Shown piece by piece: positions 23,642-36,000 of a DNA stretch of 64,000 bases (the first letter of the stretch is position 1; each line of letters begins with the position of its first letter). Below the pieces are notes generated by a model. The model was not told the origin of the DNA, did no database searches, and saw only the letters and a program-made list of their open reading frames with translations. Made by a program: the position numbers and the translations under genes. Origin of the DNA: Lasiosphaeria ovina (Eukaryota; Ascomycota; Sordariomycetes; Sordariales; Lasiosphaeriaceae); contig JAULSN010000002.1 of assembly GCA_033439765.1 (NCBI GenBank), positions 5,642,001 to 5,706,000 of the forward strand, given 5' to 3'.

Positions 23642-26600
23642 CGACCACCTCGCAATTCCGAACCGGCGTCCGCAATACAGTGGCAGCAGCAGCTCTGGCA
23701 GTCGTCTGGATAGCACCGAGGGGCCGCTGACTCGCTGGAGCGCGAGGACGGCTGCAGCTGGCAGCTAAGGTAACCTTACTGCGTAGTAGGTTGGGCGAGG
23801 ACAACAGCCAGTAGTCGTCCGGATGTATCCGTGCTGTGTGTATTCGTACTTTGAATACCTCTCTATACATGCAGCACCCTCTTGACAGTCGATCGTGAAG
23901 CAGCGCGGCTACGTGGGAGGGCAGTAAGAGCAGCCCCATCTTTCACTCTCCCTCTCGGCTCACCCACAACGAGAGAGAGAGAGCATGCAGCCAATATAAG
24001 ATGAGTGGGCTGTGAGGATGACGAGCACGCGGAGCAGGGAAAGAGGGTTGGCTTAAATTCGGCGTATGGAGCAAATAGATTGCTGGCGGAGAGGCTAGCC
24101 CAAGGGAAGTCCCAAGTTGGGCGATCGCCCTCAGTCAGTCGTCCACGATATTATTATCGAGCGCACCTATTCCACCTTTCATGCCCATCTCGCAGCCAGC
24201 GGCAAGCAGCAGCAGCAGCAGCCATCAGGCCAGCAGAGCAGAGCAGAGCCAGCGAGACAAGGAATCCGGCCGGCGCTGCATGTAAGCCGCTTTCCATGCT
24301 GCTGCTGCTCTCTCGACGTGAATGGAGTGAAGATGGCAGGCAACCCAAGTCTGCATGCATGACCCGTGTGTATCCGTACATGTACAGCATAGTACATGTA
24401 TGTATGTACAGGCGTTGAGGTAGGCCAGAGCTCCCATTCCGTCTTGCGCTTCTTCTAAATGCAGCATGCTCATCAGCAGCGACAACGGGAGGACAGACAG
24501 CCACCACCGGGCCAGAGGCGGCCAGGGCCCAGGCTCAAGGAGGTGGCATGGAACCAAGCGGTCCATGACTGGCAGACGGCGAGACGCAGCGGGTGGGCTG
24601 GCAGTGAGTAGGTGGCAGGGAACCGCTGTGCTCTATCGCGCGGAACGGAGGGCGCACGGTCGCCGCCACTGGCCTCCACTGGCCTGCGGTCGGGTGTGCT
24701 GCGCTGCGCTGCACGACGACACTGCGTGTGCCGACGGGAGGAGGGGCGTTGCGGTGGCTCACTCTCGCTCGGTCGCGGGGGTGTTCCATTCTCGACGACG
24801 GGATACTGAGTAGTGAACGTGTGCCCTGTCGCGCCCGCATCTGGGGGCCAGGAACTGCGGTGCCTTAGGTTACCACCTCCTGCTATGCAATGCCTGAGCG
24901 ACCGAACATGGCAAATTCCGAGAATACGCCGGTCCCATCTCGGGATGATATGGGTACCAAGGCAGGGATGCCGGAGTAATGGACAAAGTCTTTCGGGCTT
25001 CTGACTGGTCCGTTCCTCTTCGCAAGACGCCGCCCGCGCGTGCTCTCTTCTTCGCTTCTTCTCATGTACCTTCGCAATCGGGGCTATAGCGAAGAGGCAT
25101 TTCAAATGTATTCCCCAGTCTCGGAAAGCCCATCGCTTGGGCAGATTGGGCAGATGGATGCAAGGACGCTGCTGACTCTATAATTAAGTGATGAGTGGGA
25201 CGAAAATATCAACATGTATCGACATGTGTCAACCTGCAAGACGACAAGACGCCATCGCCGCTTCAGCTTCAAGTTGCAATGGAACTGGAAATGAGACAGC
25301 ATCTTCTATCGCACGTGGGCGCGGGCGGATTAATTGGTGCAGCAGCTCATCGAGGCATGGAAACGCTCTCTCTTCTTCTTTCTGTCTGCACTGCACATAC
25401 CTGACCTACCTTAGGTTACCCACAGGGCAGGTACGACTGCAGTACAGGTACGAAGGTATCATGATTTGGAAAGAACCCCAACACTCTCTGCGCCTTCCGA
25501 GTCTACCAAGGATCAACCAAAAGGGGAAGGGAGGATGTGTTTTTGTGTGTGTGCATTGCACCCGGATTGCACCTGCTGTCGGTCCAGCTGAAGATTGTAC
25601 CAGCAGTCCATCCATGCCATGTTGATCCATCCATGATATGACCCGGATGCTCTTCCAGTCTGGGCAGGCGCGAGACGCTCCATGCGTCAACACTAGAAAC
25701 ACGTCGAGCTCAAGTTGCGACTCGCGAGGAAGGACCATAATTAGCACTATGGGCAGGCAGGTAGGTGGGAATAAACTTCCATGCTCTCATCCTTTCGGCG
25801 CTTTTCTCTCATCCATGCCCCCGCTCCCCACACTGCCAGACCCTATTAGGCGTCAAGGCTTTGCCGTCGCGGCGGATGGGGGGGGGCCTAAGCGTAAGGA
25901 ATCGCAATCAATATAAAGAAGGCTTCTGTGCCTTCTCTTGCATGTTAAGCTGACACACTCCCGCCCTGGCCCGCCCAGCCAGCGCGCGGGGATTTTCAAA
26001 GGTTGAGGAGCTGGAATCACGAGCGTGTGTCAAAACGGTGTCTTTGGAAAGGACGCGAGGGAGCGACCAAGCAACCAGCCCCGATCGACAAATCTACAGA
26101 TTAAAGCAACCTATTCGTACCCTCGTCTCTGACCTCTCAAGCGCCGATTCATTCAATAGATCATTCCTACGAAAGGCGCGCTTTGGGGGAACGTCAAAGC
26201 CCCAGCCAGGCCCAGCTCAGTCAGTCAGGCAGGCAGTCTGCGGGGAGTACCTGAGTCGTGCTTGTGTTGCCGTCTGTCTCCCACAATGGATCCTTTTCTG
26301 TTGGTCGCCGTCCCAGATGCTCCGCCAAACTCGAACTCGACCTCGCCGCCGAATTGCCATGCTGGGAAGCAATAGAAGCTGTGCAACGACGAAGGACGCC
26401 CGCCGTCGATCCAGTGCCAAGGCTGCTTGGGTCTAATAACCCACACTAAGTCTATCCACGCAGCAAAGGTGCACTGTGCCATCAGAAAAAGGTATGGTTA
26501 CACGGCTCGATTCGATCCGCCCTTCTCTCTCGAGCTTCCGGATTGGCATATAATATGAGATTGGCCGGCCCTGCTTGCTGCCCATCCGACAATTATCCGC

Positions 26601-28449
26601 CCTGACGGGGTCTTGGAAGCTTGGTGGTGCCTGGGCCGGCCTGGCTAGCTGTCTTTAGCTTGCATTGACACTGCAGACATGCCCATATCATCTGCACCCG
26701 CTCATGAGCATGTCTCTCGACCACATGGCCGGCGGTGCGAGACACGAGACGGCGTGCTTGCTTGCTACACACGCACACAAGCACACACACACTGCTGCGG
26801 TTTGCGGTTTGTGGTTTGTGGTTTGTGGATCGCGGCCATGACATTGACGGCTTGACTGGCCACTTGTTTGAACCAAAGGCCCCCACTGCTACCCCGTTCC
26901 GAACCGCTACCACCTCGATTCCCGGGACAGCAAGTCATCTGTGTTTCGCAAGCTGTCCGCTTGGTGGCCGCCGCGGCCTTTGGCAGCTCTGTCGTCAAAT
27001 GGAAATGGAAAGAACCCCCTCGCCTGTTCCGCCGCGAAATCTGAGGCAGCAGACGGCATCCCAAATCCTCTGCCTTCGCTTCGTGTTGCTGAGCAAGGGG
27101 CCCCGAGTGGCAGGCAGCGTGACTGGTCTCTTGCCAGAAGCGGACATGTCAGGCCCAGCTCGTTTCCCCCTTGGCCTTGACAATCAAGCCGTGATATTCA
27201 CCCGTGCTGCATGTAGCATTCATTCATTCATTCGTTCATGAGTCTATGTATGTACATACATACGAGCCGTCCGGCGAGGACAAGCGCTCTCGCCCTGAGA
27301 AGCAGCAAACCATACTTGCGTCCAACCAGACAGGCTGGAGCGTCTGAGCCTGGAATACAGGCTCAAATGCTGACCCTTTTCCCTTCCTACCTAGCGCAAA
27401 ATGTGCCAGGCTGGCTGCAAAAAGATCCTCCGCGATTCATCATAGTGAACCAGGCATTGCAATATCTCCCCGTATCGGAGTTTTTTGGTCCCCCCAGTCC
27501 CAGACCAGCGCCGCCCCCTCCCCTCCCCGGATCCTCCCTCCCCGTCTATCTGTCATCATGCATCATGTCGCCCATCACATCGATGCCCTGGACGACAACA
27601 AAGGTGATATCTTGCCTCTGTTGTATTTCATAAAGCTTATCGTGTTCACTCGGGGCCCAACCTTCTTGCTCTGTGTCTCTTCTATCTAGCCTCTTCATGT
27701 CTCCATCTCCGTCTGGATTCTCACTATAGGCTCAGTCAAAAGGTGTCCACTGACATCAGAGGCCAAGAACCAGTCGGCCATTTTTAGCCAGGAATCAGGG
27801 GACCTTTCCGACATCCGAAAGCTAGACCTGTATTCCGCAATGAGCAGCGACTGGTCCTTTCTAGGCGCATGACCCTGCGGCTGTGGCGTTCGTCAGGACT
27901 CGACCGAGTCTCTTCGGCCCGCAAAGCTGCAAATCACCAACGCGAATGCTACTTCGACTACCTCTTAATGGAAATGCCCAGTCTGCTCGCTAACGCTCAT
28001 CTCTTTGGGGGAGAAAGGCTGGCGGGCTAAATCGAACAGGCTGATCCCCTGGGCGATGTGAGCGAGGCGGAGGGGGGCTAGTCGCGCGGGCCGACAGAAG
28101 GTCGAAGGCGCAAAGAAGCACGCGCACACGGGAGCAAGTCACACCCTCCCCCGCCTCTCTTGTGCTGCGTTTGTCGGTAGCCAATAGGGTATTATGGCTA
28201 CACTACCGCCTCGGGTCATCGTACCGTCGCCGTAGGGGGGGCATAGCCACAGCTGCCAATCTCAGATGCAATTCAAAGGGGGAGGAGGACCGGCGGCGGC
28301 TTTATTTTGCGAGCTACTCGCCTGTCCATTAGGTCGGCCATTGCCAGCTTCGTGTGGTATAACTACGGCGTATACCGTTTTCTGGGATCTCGCAGGTGTG
28401 ATTTGCTCCGAGTGCTGGCAGGCGAGGTTGGAGACCTGGGGTAGGTCAT

Positions 28450-28482
28450 AGGTAGGTAGGTAGGCAGGTAGGTTGGTAGGTA
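28450..28482. repeat. AGGT-type microsatellite
   Basis: Repeated GGTA/AGGT units with two interruptions (GGCA, GGTT) in the gene-free region. Similar short AGGTAGGTA motifs recur elsewhere in the window. Confidence 0.75.
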
Positions 28483-28704
28483 GATCGAGATGCACACATG
28501 CCACTGCTGCTGCTGTCTTGGTGGCAGATAACAATCCAATGCAAGTGTTCTCTCCTGTCCATTGCTTGTTTTCCCCGGTGTCGCCTGCACCGGCCGCTGC
28601 CAATTCTTGTCTTGGTCTCTTGGACTGGACCAAGCGAGGCCAAGGCAAGGCATGTATGAATGTAGGAATGTATGTATGTACGTGGGTGGTAGTGCTCACG
28701 TACC

Positions 28705-28730
28705 CACTCACACTCACACTCACACTCACA
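28705..28730. repeat. (CACTCA)n microsatellite
   Basis: Four consecutive CACTCA units followed by CACGCA-type variants in the gene-free region right of the transcription factor. Confidence 0.8.
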
Positions 28731-30079
28731 CGCACGCATACACCTACTCCGATCTAATCTACTTCGTTTCGCGGTTGCTTCCTATCCAAGATTTCGGTTT
28801 CTTTTCTGCTTGGCCATTTTCCCTCTTATTTTATTTTGTTTCAATCCGGAGTAGGGTGAAGGAGGCATGTTCTCAAACAGACTTTGCTTGGCTTTGCTTT
28901 GGTGAGTCCATGGCATCTGGCTATCAGTTTGTGTTTTATGTATGTACCTACCTTAGTTGATTGAGTGGGACGTGAATCTGTATGGTCAAGTACGATGGTT
29001 GTTGGTGGTACTTGACAAAATATGATCGTCGATTGATGATAGTAGTAGTTATGACGATGACCCATGATGATGATAGCTAGGTAGGTGAAGCGCACAGGCA
29101 GTTTATCTGGCTCAGTTATCTGCACCGGACCTAGATCTATGTGAGGCAAGGTAAGATATCTTGGCTATCATGCCGCATATGGCGACTACCTAGGTAGATG
29201 CCAAGGCATGTTGTAGGAAGGGAGGGAATTATATGCAGAACATGTATATATAAAGCGCCTAATACCATGAGAGTTCTCTTCGTCCTTGACATGCATCCAG
29301 CCTTTTTTTCTTTCTTTTGTTATTTTTCTTGGGCGATTCGGGGAGAGGGGCGAAGGGGTAGTTGAAAAAAACCCCCCAAGAAAAGAAGGAAGAGAATAGT
29401 TGGGTACTTAGTATCTAGATACTGGCTGCCACGCAGCGACACACCCCCTCCGTCCATTATTGTGAACCTCAGCAGCTGGAATCAAGACAGGACAAGACAA
29501 ACAAAAATAGCCGCTCACCCACTCACTCACTCGTAAAGCCCTCTAAAAGAAAAAAGAAAACAGCGCACGGAACCAAAAAAGCTCAAAAACCCTTCGCGAT
29601 CAAGTGACACTTCTCGTAATTTCTCAAAATTATCATTAACCTCTGACATGATATAGAAACTTTGATACCATACATAACGTAGACACATGAAAGCAAGAGC
29701 AGAAACACAAACAAGACGCCCCTAGAAATGAACATGTAACCACCACAGCAACAAAACCTCCCCCAAAACAAAAAACAGACGCCAAACTCCCCTTCTTTCC
29801 TCTCCAACACAAACTCCAGATATGAATATGTATGTATGTATGTGTGTCTACCAGAGTCCAGTCCTAGTGAATAACCAAGACAAGATAGGTAGGTAGGTAC
29901 CTAGTCAGCCAGACATCTCGGCCAGGAATTATCTCCTTTTTTCACCAGAACAGCAGAGTAGCTAGTCTTCCAATCCTCTCCAATCCTCTTTATACAACCT
30001 CTGTCTCTCTCACAGCTTTTTAACATGAAAACTTGTCGTTTCACAGACACACCAAGGTAGGCAGACAACAGTCGCAGAA

Positions 30080-33000
30080 TCAGCTCTCCACATAGACGGG
30101 GATGCCGTAGACAGCGACGGCCGCCGCCGTGACATATCTGAAGCGGCAGGCGTCTCTGGCCCTGGCGGCGGCCTCGACAAGGGACACCTTGCCGCCGGCG
30201 CCCACGCCCACGCCTGCGCCGGCGACGGGCACGGGACGCCTCGTGGGGGGCGGGGTGCACCTGCCCTGGCCGGCGCGCCACTTCTCCTTGTCCTTGGCGG
30301 CAAAGGTGCCGGCGGGGGCGAGGCCCCACTCCTCGAGCAGGCGGGCGGCGAAGCGGTCGATGTCGCGGTCGGTGACGTCCCACAGGGTGCCGACGACGGC
30401 GGGGCAGCCGGCCATCATGTAGTTCCAGGCGGGGCCGTAGACCTCGAACTCGCCGGCGTCGGCGAGGCGGGCGCTGCTGCAGCCCATGAGCAGCACCGTG
30501 GCGCGGCAGCGGTCGAGGCGCCGGATCGTGCGCGCGCGGATGTACTGCGCGCCGCTGCCGTGGCCAAAGTAGAGGAGCAGGTCCGACTGCGACAGCGCGA
30601 GCTCGAACTCGTCCTCGGTCGGCACGCGCCCGACAATGTGGCGCCACGAGGGCGCCGGCAGGTGCGCCGCCAGAGGCTTCCCAAACGTCGCCTCGGTCGT
30701 CTTGAGATCCGACGAGGGGTTGAGAATGCAAGTGCCGGACGTCTTGGAGACGTGGTGGCCGCCAGCTTCGGGAGAGGAACGGGCTGCTTCGTCTGCTTCG
30801 TGGGAGGCTGTCGAAGCAGCGCCCGCTGCCGCTCGCTGCTCTAGGATGAGGCGGCGGAGGCAGGCCAGCGAGGGCACGCGCGAGATGCCCAGGTTGTGGA
30901 GGCAGGGCAGCGATTCCCAGGGGAAGGCATGGAGCGCCTTGTCCAGCATCAGAATGGTGTGAGCGCCCGCATCTGCCTTGTTGCCGTCTGCATTTCTGGT
31001 CGCAGACGCGTGGTAGGAGTGCAGGGCGTCAAACGTTTCCACCACCATCGAGTCGAAATCGATCTCGTCGTACGCATTCCTCTCGCCGTGGAACTGCAGA
31101 ATATCGACGACAAAGTAGAGGAGGTCTGTCAGCTCGTCCTCAAAGTCGCAGTCCGGAACAGAGGCGTCGCCGAGGCCAATGAACAACTCCAAAATCCGCG
31201 AGTCAAGCGTCACCTTGGGACCCTGGGTCGCCTTGGTCTTCTTGCCGCGAACCTGCTGCCGCGAAGGGAGATGCTTATCCATGATGGCGAGGAAGCTCTT
31301 CTGGAATCTAGCCAGGAGATCGGCGCGCCGGGCATGCTGAGAGAAAATGCCCCTAAATCCGCCGAGCCAGATCTGCTCAATGTTTTCTAATAACTCCTTC
31401 AACCGCACATCTAGCTCCTCCCGCTGTGCCCACCAGGCAGTCTTTGCGCCCTTGGCGCTCATGTCACCAGCATGGTGGCACGTCTCGTTGGCCTGGCTGA
31501 TAATATCTATTAGCTCGGCGCGGCCTTGCTGAAAGTTGAACACCTCGTTGTCCGCGTCGCGCGAGCTGGCTCGCTCGAGCGGCAGGCGGATGACAAAGGG
31601 GCTCTGGCCGGCCTGGAGCTTGGTGATGCAGAGGTCGTGCTTGTTGTCGCTGAGCGACATGGAAATCACGCTCCACGGCTTGGGTATGATGTCGACGTAG
31701 TCCCTCTGGAACTTATGCAGGTCGAGCGAGAATCCCAGACTGGTCCGCTTGGGGCCTACGGCGCCCAGGGCTGACGGCCACTCCAGAGTGTCGTGCCTGG
31801 GCGCGTTCTTCTCCATCACGAGCGCCTTGCGCTCTCGGCGCCAGATCAGATTCCGGGCTAACTCGACGGAATACCACGCATGGACAGAGTGGGAGGCTAC
31901 TCTGGCTCTGGCCGAAGTCGCCGCGAGGAAGAGGCCGACGTTTTGCAGCATCCCCGATATCTTGTGCACCAAGCTGGAGTCGCCGCTGAGCGTCGCCACG
32001 GCGTGAGCCTCGAGGAGATACTCCTGAGCCTCTCTCAGAGTCTCCACGTACGCCCGAGAGGACGCGCCCTTGGGGCTCTCTCGTTGAGCCACCGCAGCGC
32101 CGCTACGTGTCTTCCTAGGGGGCGACATCTTTGCCACCGAGTGACGTTCCGGTGTGCCCTTGTCACTTGTCATGCTTGAAACAGCAGGGAACGAGATGGT
32201 GGAATCGTGGATGACGGAGAAGACAGGGTCATGAGCCATCTGATCCATGCTCATGCCCACAAGACAAGTCGCCATTGCCACCTGTTCGACCGAAAGAAGG
32301 TCTGGGCGTCTTGATGCTTCAGTGGCTTCCTTGAGCACCGCAATAGCTGCCGTCCACTCTTTTTTGCCCAGTCTAGACGTCGCCTTTTGCACAAGGATTG
32401 ACGCCCGAAGTTTCGCAAGCTGAGAGTCTTCCGTGGCCGCCACTTGTTGAGCGGCCGGGGGGACGACGCGCGATTTTGTGGCGGCAGGCGCCCTGGCATC
32501 CTTCTTCACCGGGGCTTGTCGTATAGTTCTCCGTGTGGCTGCTGCTGGCTGTTGTTCAGTCTTTAGCTTTGCAATCTTGTCCCCAAGGACCGCCATGTTG
32601 GGCGCCTGCCCTGGCGCGGCCGTAGCCACCAGATGATTCATGATGGCCTCGGCCTTGGCGATCATGACGTGTGCTCCTTCCGAGTTGTCGAGCTCCAAGT
32701 ACATGGAGCCAATCTGGCAAGCAAGCATCGCGGAGGAATACGAGCGGTCGCCGTCGGGGAGGAGAGCTGCGGCAGCTTCCAGCATAGCAAAAGACTTGGT
32801 GGAATCAGCAGCCCTAGCATGGACCGAACCCATCCAGGCAGCACAATCCGCCATGTAGAATTCGGTATTGACGCTCTTCGCTAGCTTTTCCGCCTGCTCG
32901 GCATAGTACATGGTCTCTTGAAACATGCCTAAGTGAGCATAGACGGCAGACAGCCGGAGCACGTTCCGGTACAGAGAATGGAACAGGACCCAGAACTCGG

Positions 33001-36000
33001 GCCCAGGGGTCTGCTGCTGTGTGTCTTCCCCCGTGTCTGTCACCGACAGGCTGAGGGTGGTATTGTCGGCTGTGCTTGGCTCTATCGGGCTCTTAGCAGC
33101 CAGTTGAGTCTCGAGTCGCGTCCACTCATGGTACATGCTTCGGACGCTCTCCCTCGAATAGACGAGAGCATGATGCGAGTCACCTCGCTCAAGAGCTACT
33201 AACGAATTCAGGTACGACGCTTGCGCAACAAGGCGCTGTCTGTGGACGCGACTCGCCTTCTTGAGCGAGGTGTTGGCGCCGAAGGCGAGCTGGGCTTGGA
33301 GAAGGTGCTCTTCAGCTTTCTTAAAGTTGCCAACGGCAAGGAAATGCTCCGTGAAGGAGAGATGAAAACAGGCCACGGCATCACCCTGCAACTGGACCTG
33401 TTTCCCCATAAATTCTTCGGCAACCAGAAATATCTGCTCCGCTTTTGAGGACTGGCCAAGATTGGTGTACTGCAGCGCCAAGCACGAGTTGTGGTGGATA
33501 AAGTCTTCTGCCCGCGGCCCTTCAGCCACCTTGGTGATGTTGGCGGCAAGCTCGAGGACCATGGCGAGCACCGTATCCTGTCCCTTCATGCGAAGAAAGT
33601 CTGCTGCCGACTGCAAATGATCCAAGAGGCCCGGCACGTCGTCGACGCATCTCTCCAGCTCAGCCTTGTCGCGACATGTTTTGAGCATTGCCTGCCAGCT
33701 CGATATGGACTGCTGGAATGCATCCGGGTCACGGTATCCGTCGATAGACATGGCCAGCGAGTGGTACAAGGCTTTCATGTGGGGGACAAATCCAGCCAAG
33801 CTCGAGTCCTCTCCTAGATCTGCGTCTCCTTTAAGCTGCGAGGCATCTCTAGCAACTGCGAGGAGCTCCGAAGATGTGCTAAGTTTACCAATAGCTGAGC
33901 AGAGCAGAGCTAGAAGCACCCCGAACCGCCGGATTGGGAACCGAGTCGGGATGTATGTTCGGAGCAGCGCATCAACCGTGGGGTGTTCAAGGCTGAGGTC
34001 GGCGCTATCCTTGCTGCTTCCGAGCAGGACAAAGTGCAGCCGGTGCTCCAGGACAGCGGCCTGCTGCTCCTCGGGCAAGTCACCCGTCCAGTCCTCCCAC
34101 GTCTCTTCCGTCTTCGAAATCGCAGACAGCACGCGGGAGAGAGCTTCTGCCTTTTCACCACGGGTCCAGGCGGTTTTGGGTGGGGTGCTCGTAAGAGCGC
34201 CTGCAATCGACTGGAGAATGCCGTCTTCGACCAAGCTCGTCCTGATGGCCTGGAGCGCGCCCAAGGACTCAGTTCGTCTCCCGAGTGTCCGGCAGAGCTC
34301 TGCCATCATTTCAAGCTTCAGTATGAGCTGCGCCTTCTCCTTCTCGTCGCTTGGCCGATTCTTGACGCAATCGATGGAGCGACGCAGAGCACGCAGCGGA
34401 GCGGGATCCTTTGGGTCAGTTGTCTGCTGCTTCAAGAGAAAATACTGGCGATAATAGAAATGCGAGATCTTGACATGGTAGCACGTCTCGGAGTCAGGGG
34501 CAGCCAGTTTCCCGACATATTCGAGGAGGGCCGTGACGTCGCCGAGGATGGCCTCCATCAGGTCCCACAAAAGACGGCCTTGGTCCAGGCGTAGCCTAAT
34601 CATCCAAAACGACGAGTCGATGGTGTGCTGGATGGACTGCAGCAAGAGCTGCCGCCGCTGGTCGTATCGAAGGTAATCCTTGGTGCTGCTCTTGGGGCCG
34701 GGGGGCTTGCCGAGCCAGCGCAGACAGAAGCGCGGACACTGAAGGATAAAGGTCTCGGTGAGCTCTTTTGCTGTTGGCACAGTCGAAAGAACTCCGGCGT
34801 TCTCCCCGTTGTCCAGACCAACCAAGAATTTCATTGCCGATCGTCGGACCGAGCAAACATTGGTTATGAGCTCATCCAACTCGGCCGTCTCTCCCCGTAG
34901 TGGCCCCTGGATGCTGGTAACAACGTCGTTGAGCAGCTGGTCGTTTTGCAGAAACAGGGCAGGGTCTTTGAGCTGGATCGACAGCAGCTGCGCTGCGAGG
35001 GAGCTGGATCGAGCCGCCGAGTCTACGTTGGAGTCCACAAGGTCGCAGAGCTTGGTGGCCCACGACACGGCGTCGGCGAAGTTTGTACACTCGCGGGCCA
35101 TCGTTGTCAGGGTCTGATAGAGCGAAGCTAGGGGTGACTTTGATCCCCTCGACGTTGAGGGTTTTAGTTTTTGACCCTGAATCTGTAGGTAGATATCGTT
35201 GAAAACGTCGAGGCAGGCCGGGTAGAAAGACCGCTTCGAGTGCCGGCTCCGTGCGATGTAGTCGCCCAGGCATCGCGACAGCGGGGCGATGATTTCCCTG
35301 TCGACGTCTCCCTTGTGCTTTGCCAAGCGCCACCAATGCAGCCGAGTCTCCAGACCCAGCGCAACGAGGTCAAGATCTGGCGTGGTAAGGTTGGTGCTTA
35401 CGCCAGCTCGCCCGTCCGCCGGTTGATTCTCGCCTTTGATGGCCACGACCGGCACCAGCACAAAGAGACATTGGGCTACAACCTCCATCTGGCGCGCAAT
35501 TCTGCCAACGTCGGCATCCTTCTCACTCGCCGAGACAAAGAGGAGATCGGTTGGCGATGCTATGTTTTCATTTTGGAGACACGAGATGACCGCCTCGACC
35601 CAAGTCGGCCTCTTCGTTAGGGACAGTATTCGCAGGACCTGTATCTGCGTTGTGATTATTAGTGATAGCAAGGCCCCTGAAGCCTTGGGCTGGCCAAAGT
35701 CGAGAAGATCGGCCATGACGTGGGGGGCGGCGTTCTTAGTATCGACGCTCGATGCCGATGTCTTTGCCGCGGATCCTGCCGATGTCTCCACTCTCTTTTT
35801 CAATATCCTCAGCTCCTTGATGGCCTGGTCGTGCAGCTCCAGCGAGACCAGCTTTCCCACCAGTGTCGACATGCCGGCCTCCAGTTGGAGGGGCTTTAGC
35901 TTGAGGTCGCCGGCGTCGCTGAGGAGGCGCATCGCTGCGAAGGCTATGCGGGCACACTCGGCGAGAGCAACAATATTGGCGGTCGCACTCCCAGGGCCGG

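Larger units (their letters stand above)
22958..30079. other. 7.1-kb gene-poor region upstream of the transcription factor gene
   Basis: The left part is the promoter and leader of the Zn2Cys6 gene; the right end is the 3' flank of separase. Between them no frame shows a domain, a consistent exon chain or codon bias. The longest frames (about 210 codons at 24473-25105 minus, 168 at 26735-27241 plus) look random. The region holds a run of 20 G at 23622-23641, AGGT-type repeats at 28450-28482, CACTCA repeats at 28705-28730, and many short GTAC/TATG palindromes. Long regulatory regions or a non-coding transcript are possible. Confidence 0.6.

Noticed and set aside
24473..25105. 210-codon minus-strand frame in the gene desert
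   Set aside because: Arg/Pro/Ser-rich composition expected of GC-rich non-coding DNA, no domain, no consistent splice chain.
29901..30731. 276-codon minus-strand frame overlapping the 3' end of separase
   Set aside because: Arg/Pro-rich shadow of the separase C-terminus in another frame; the separase frame has the catalytic motifs.
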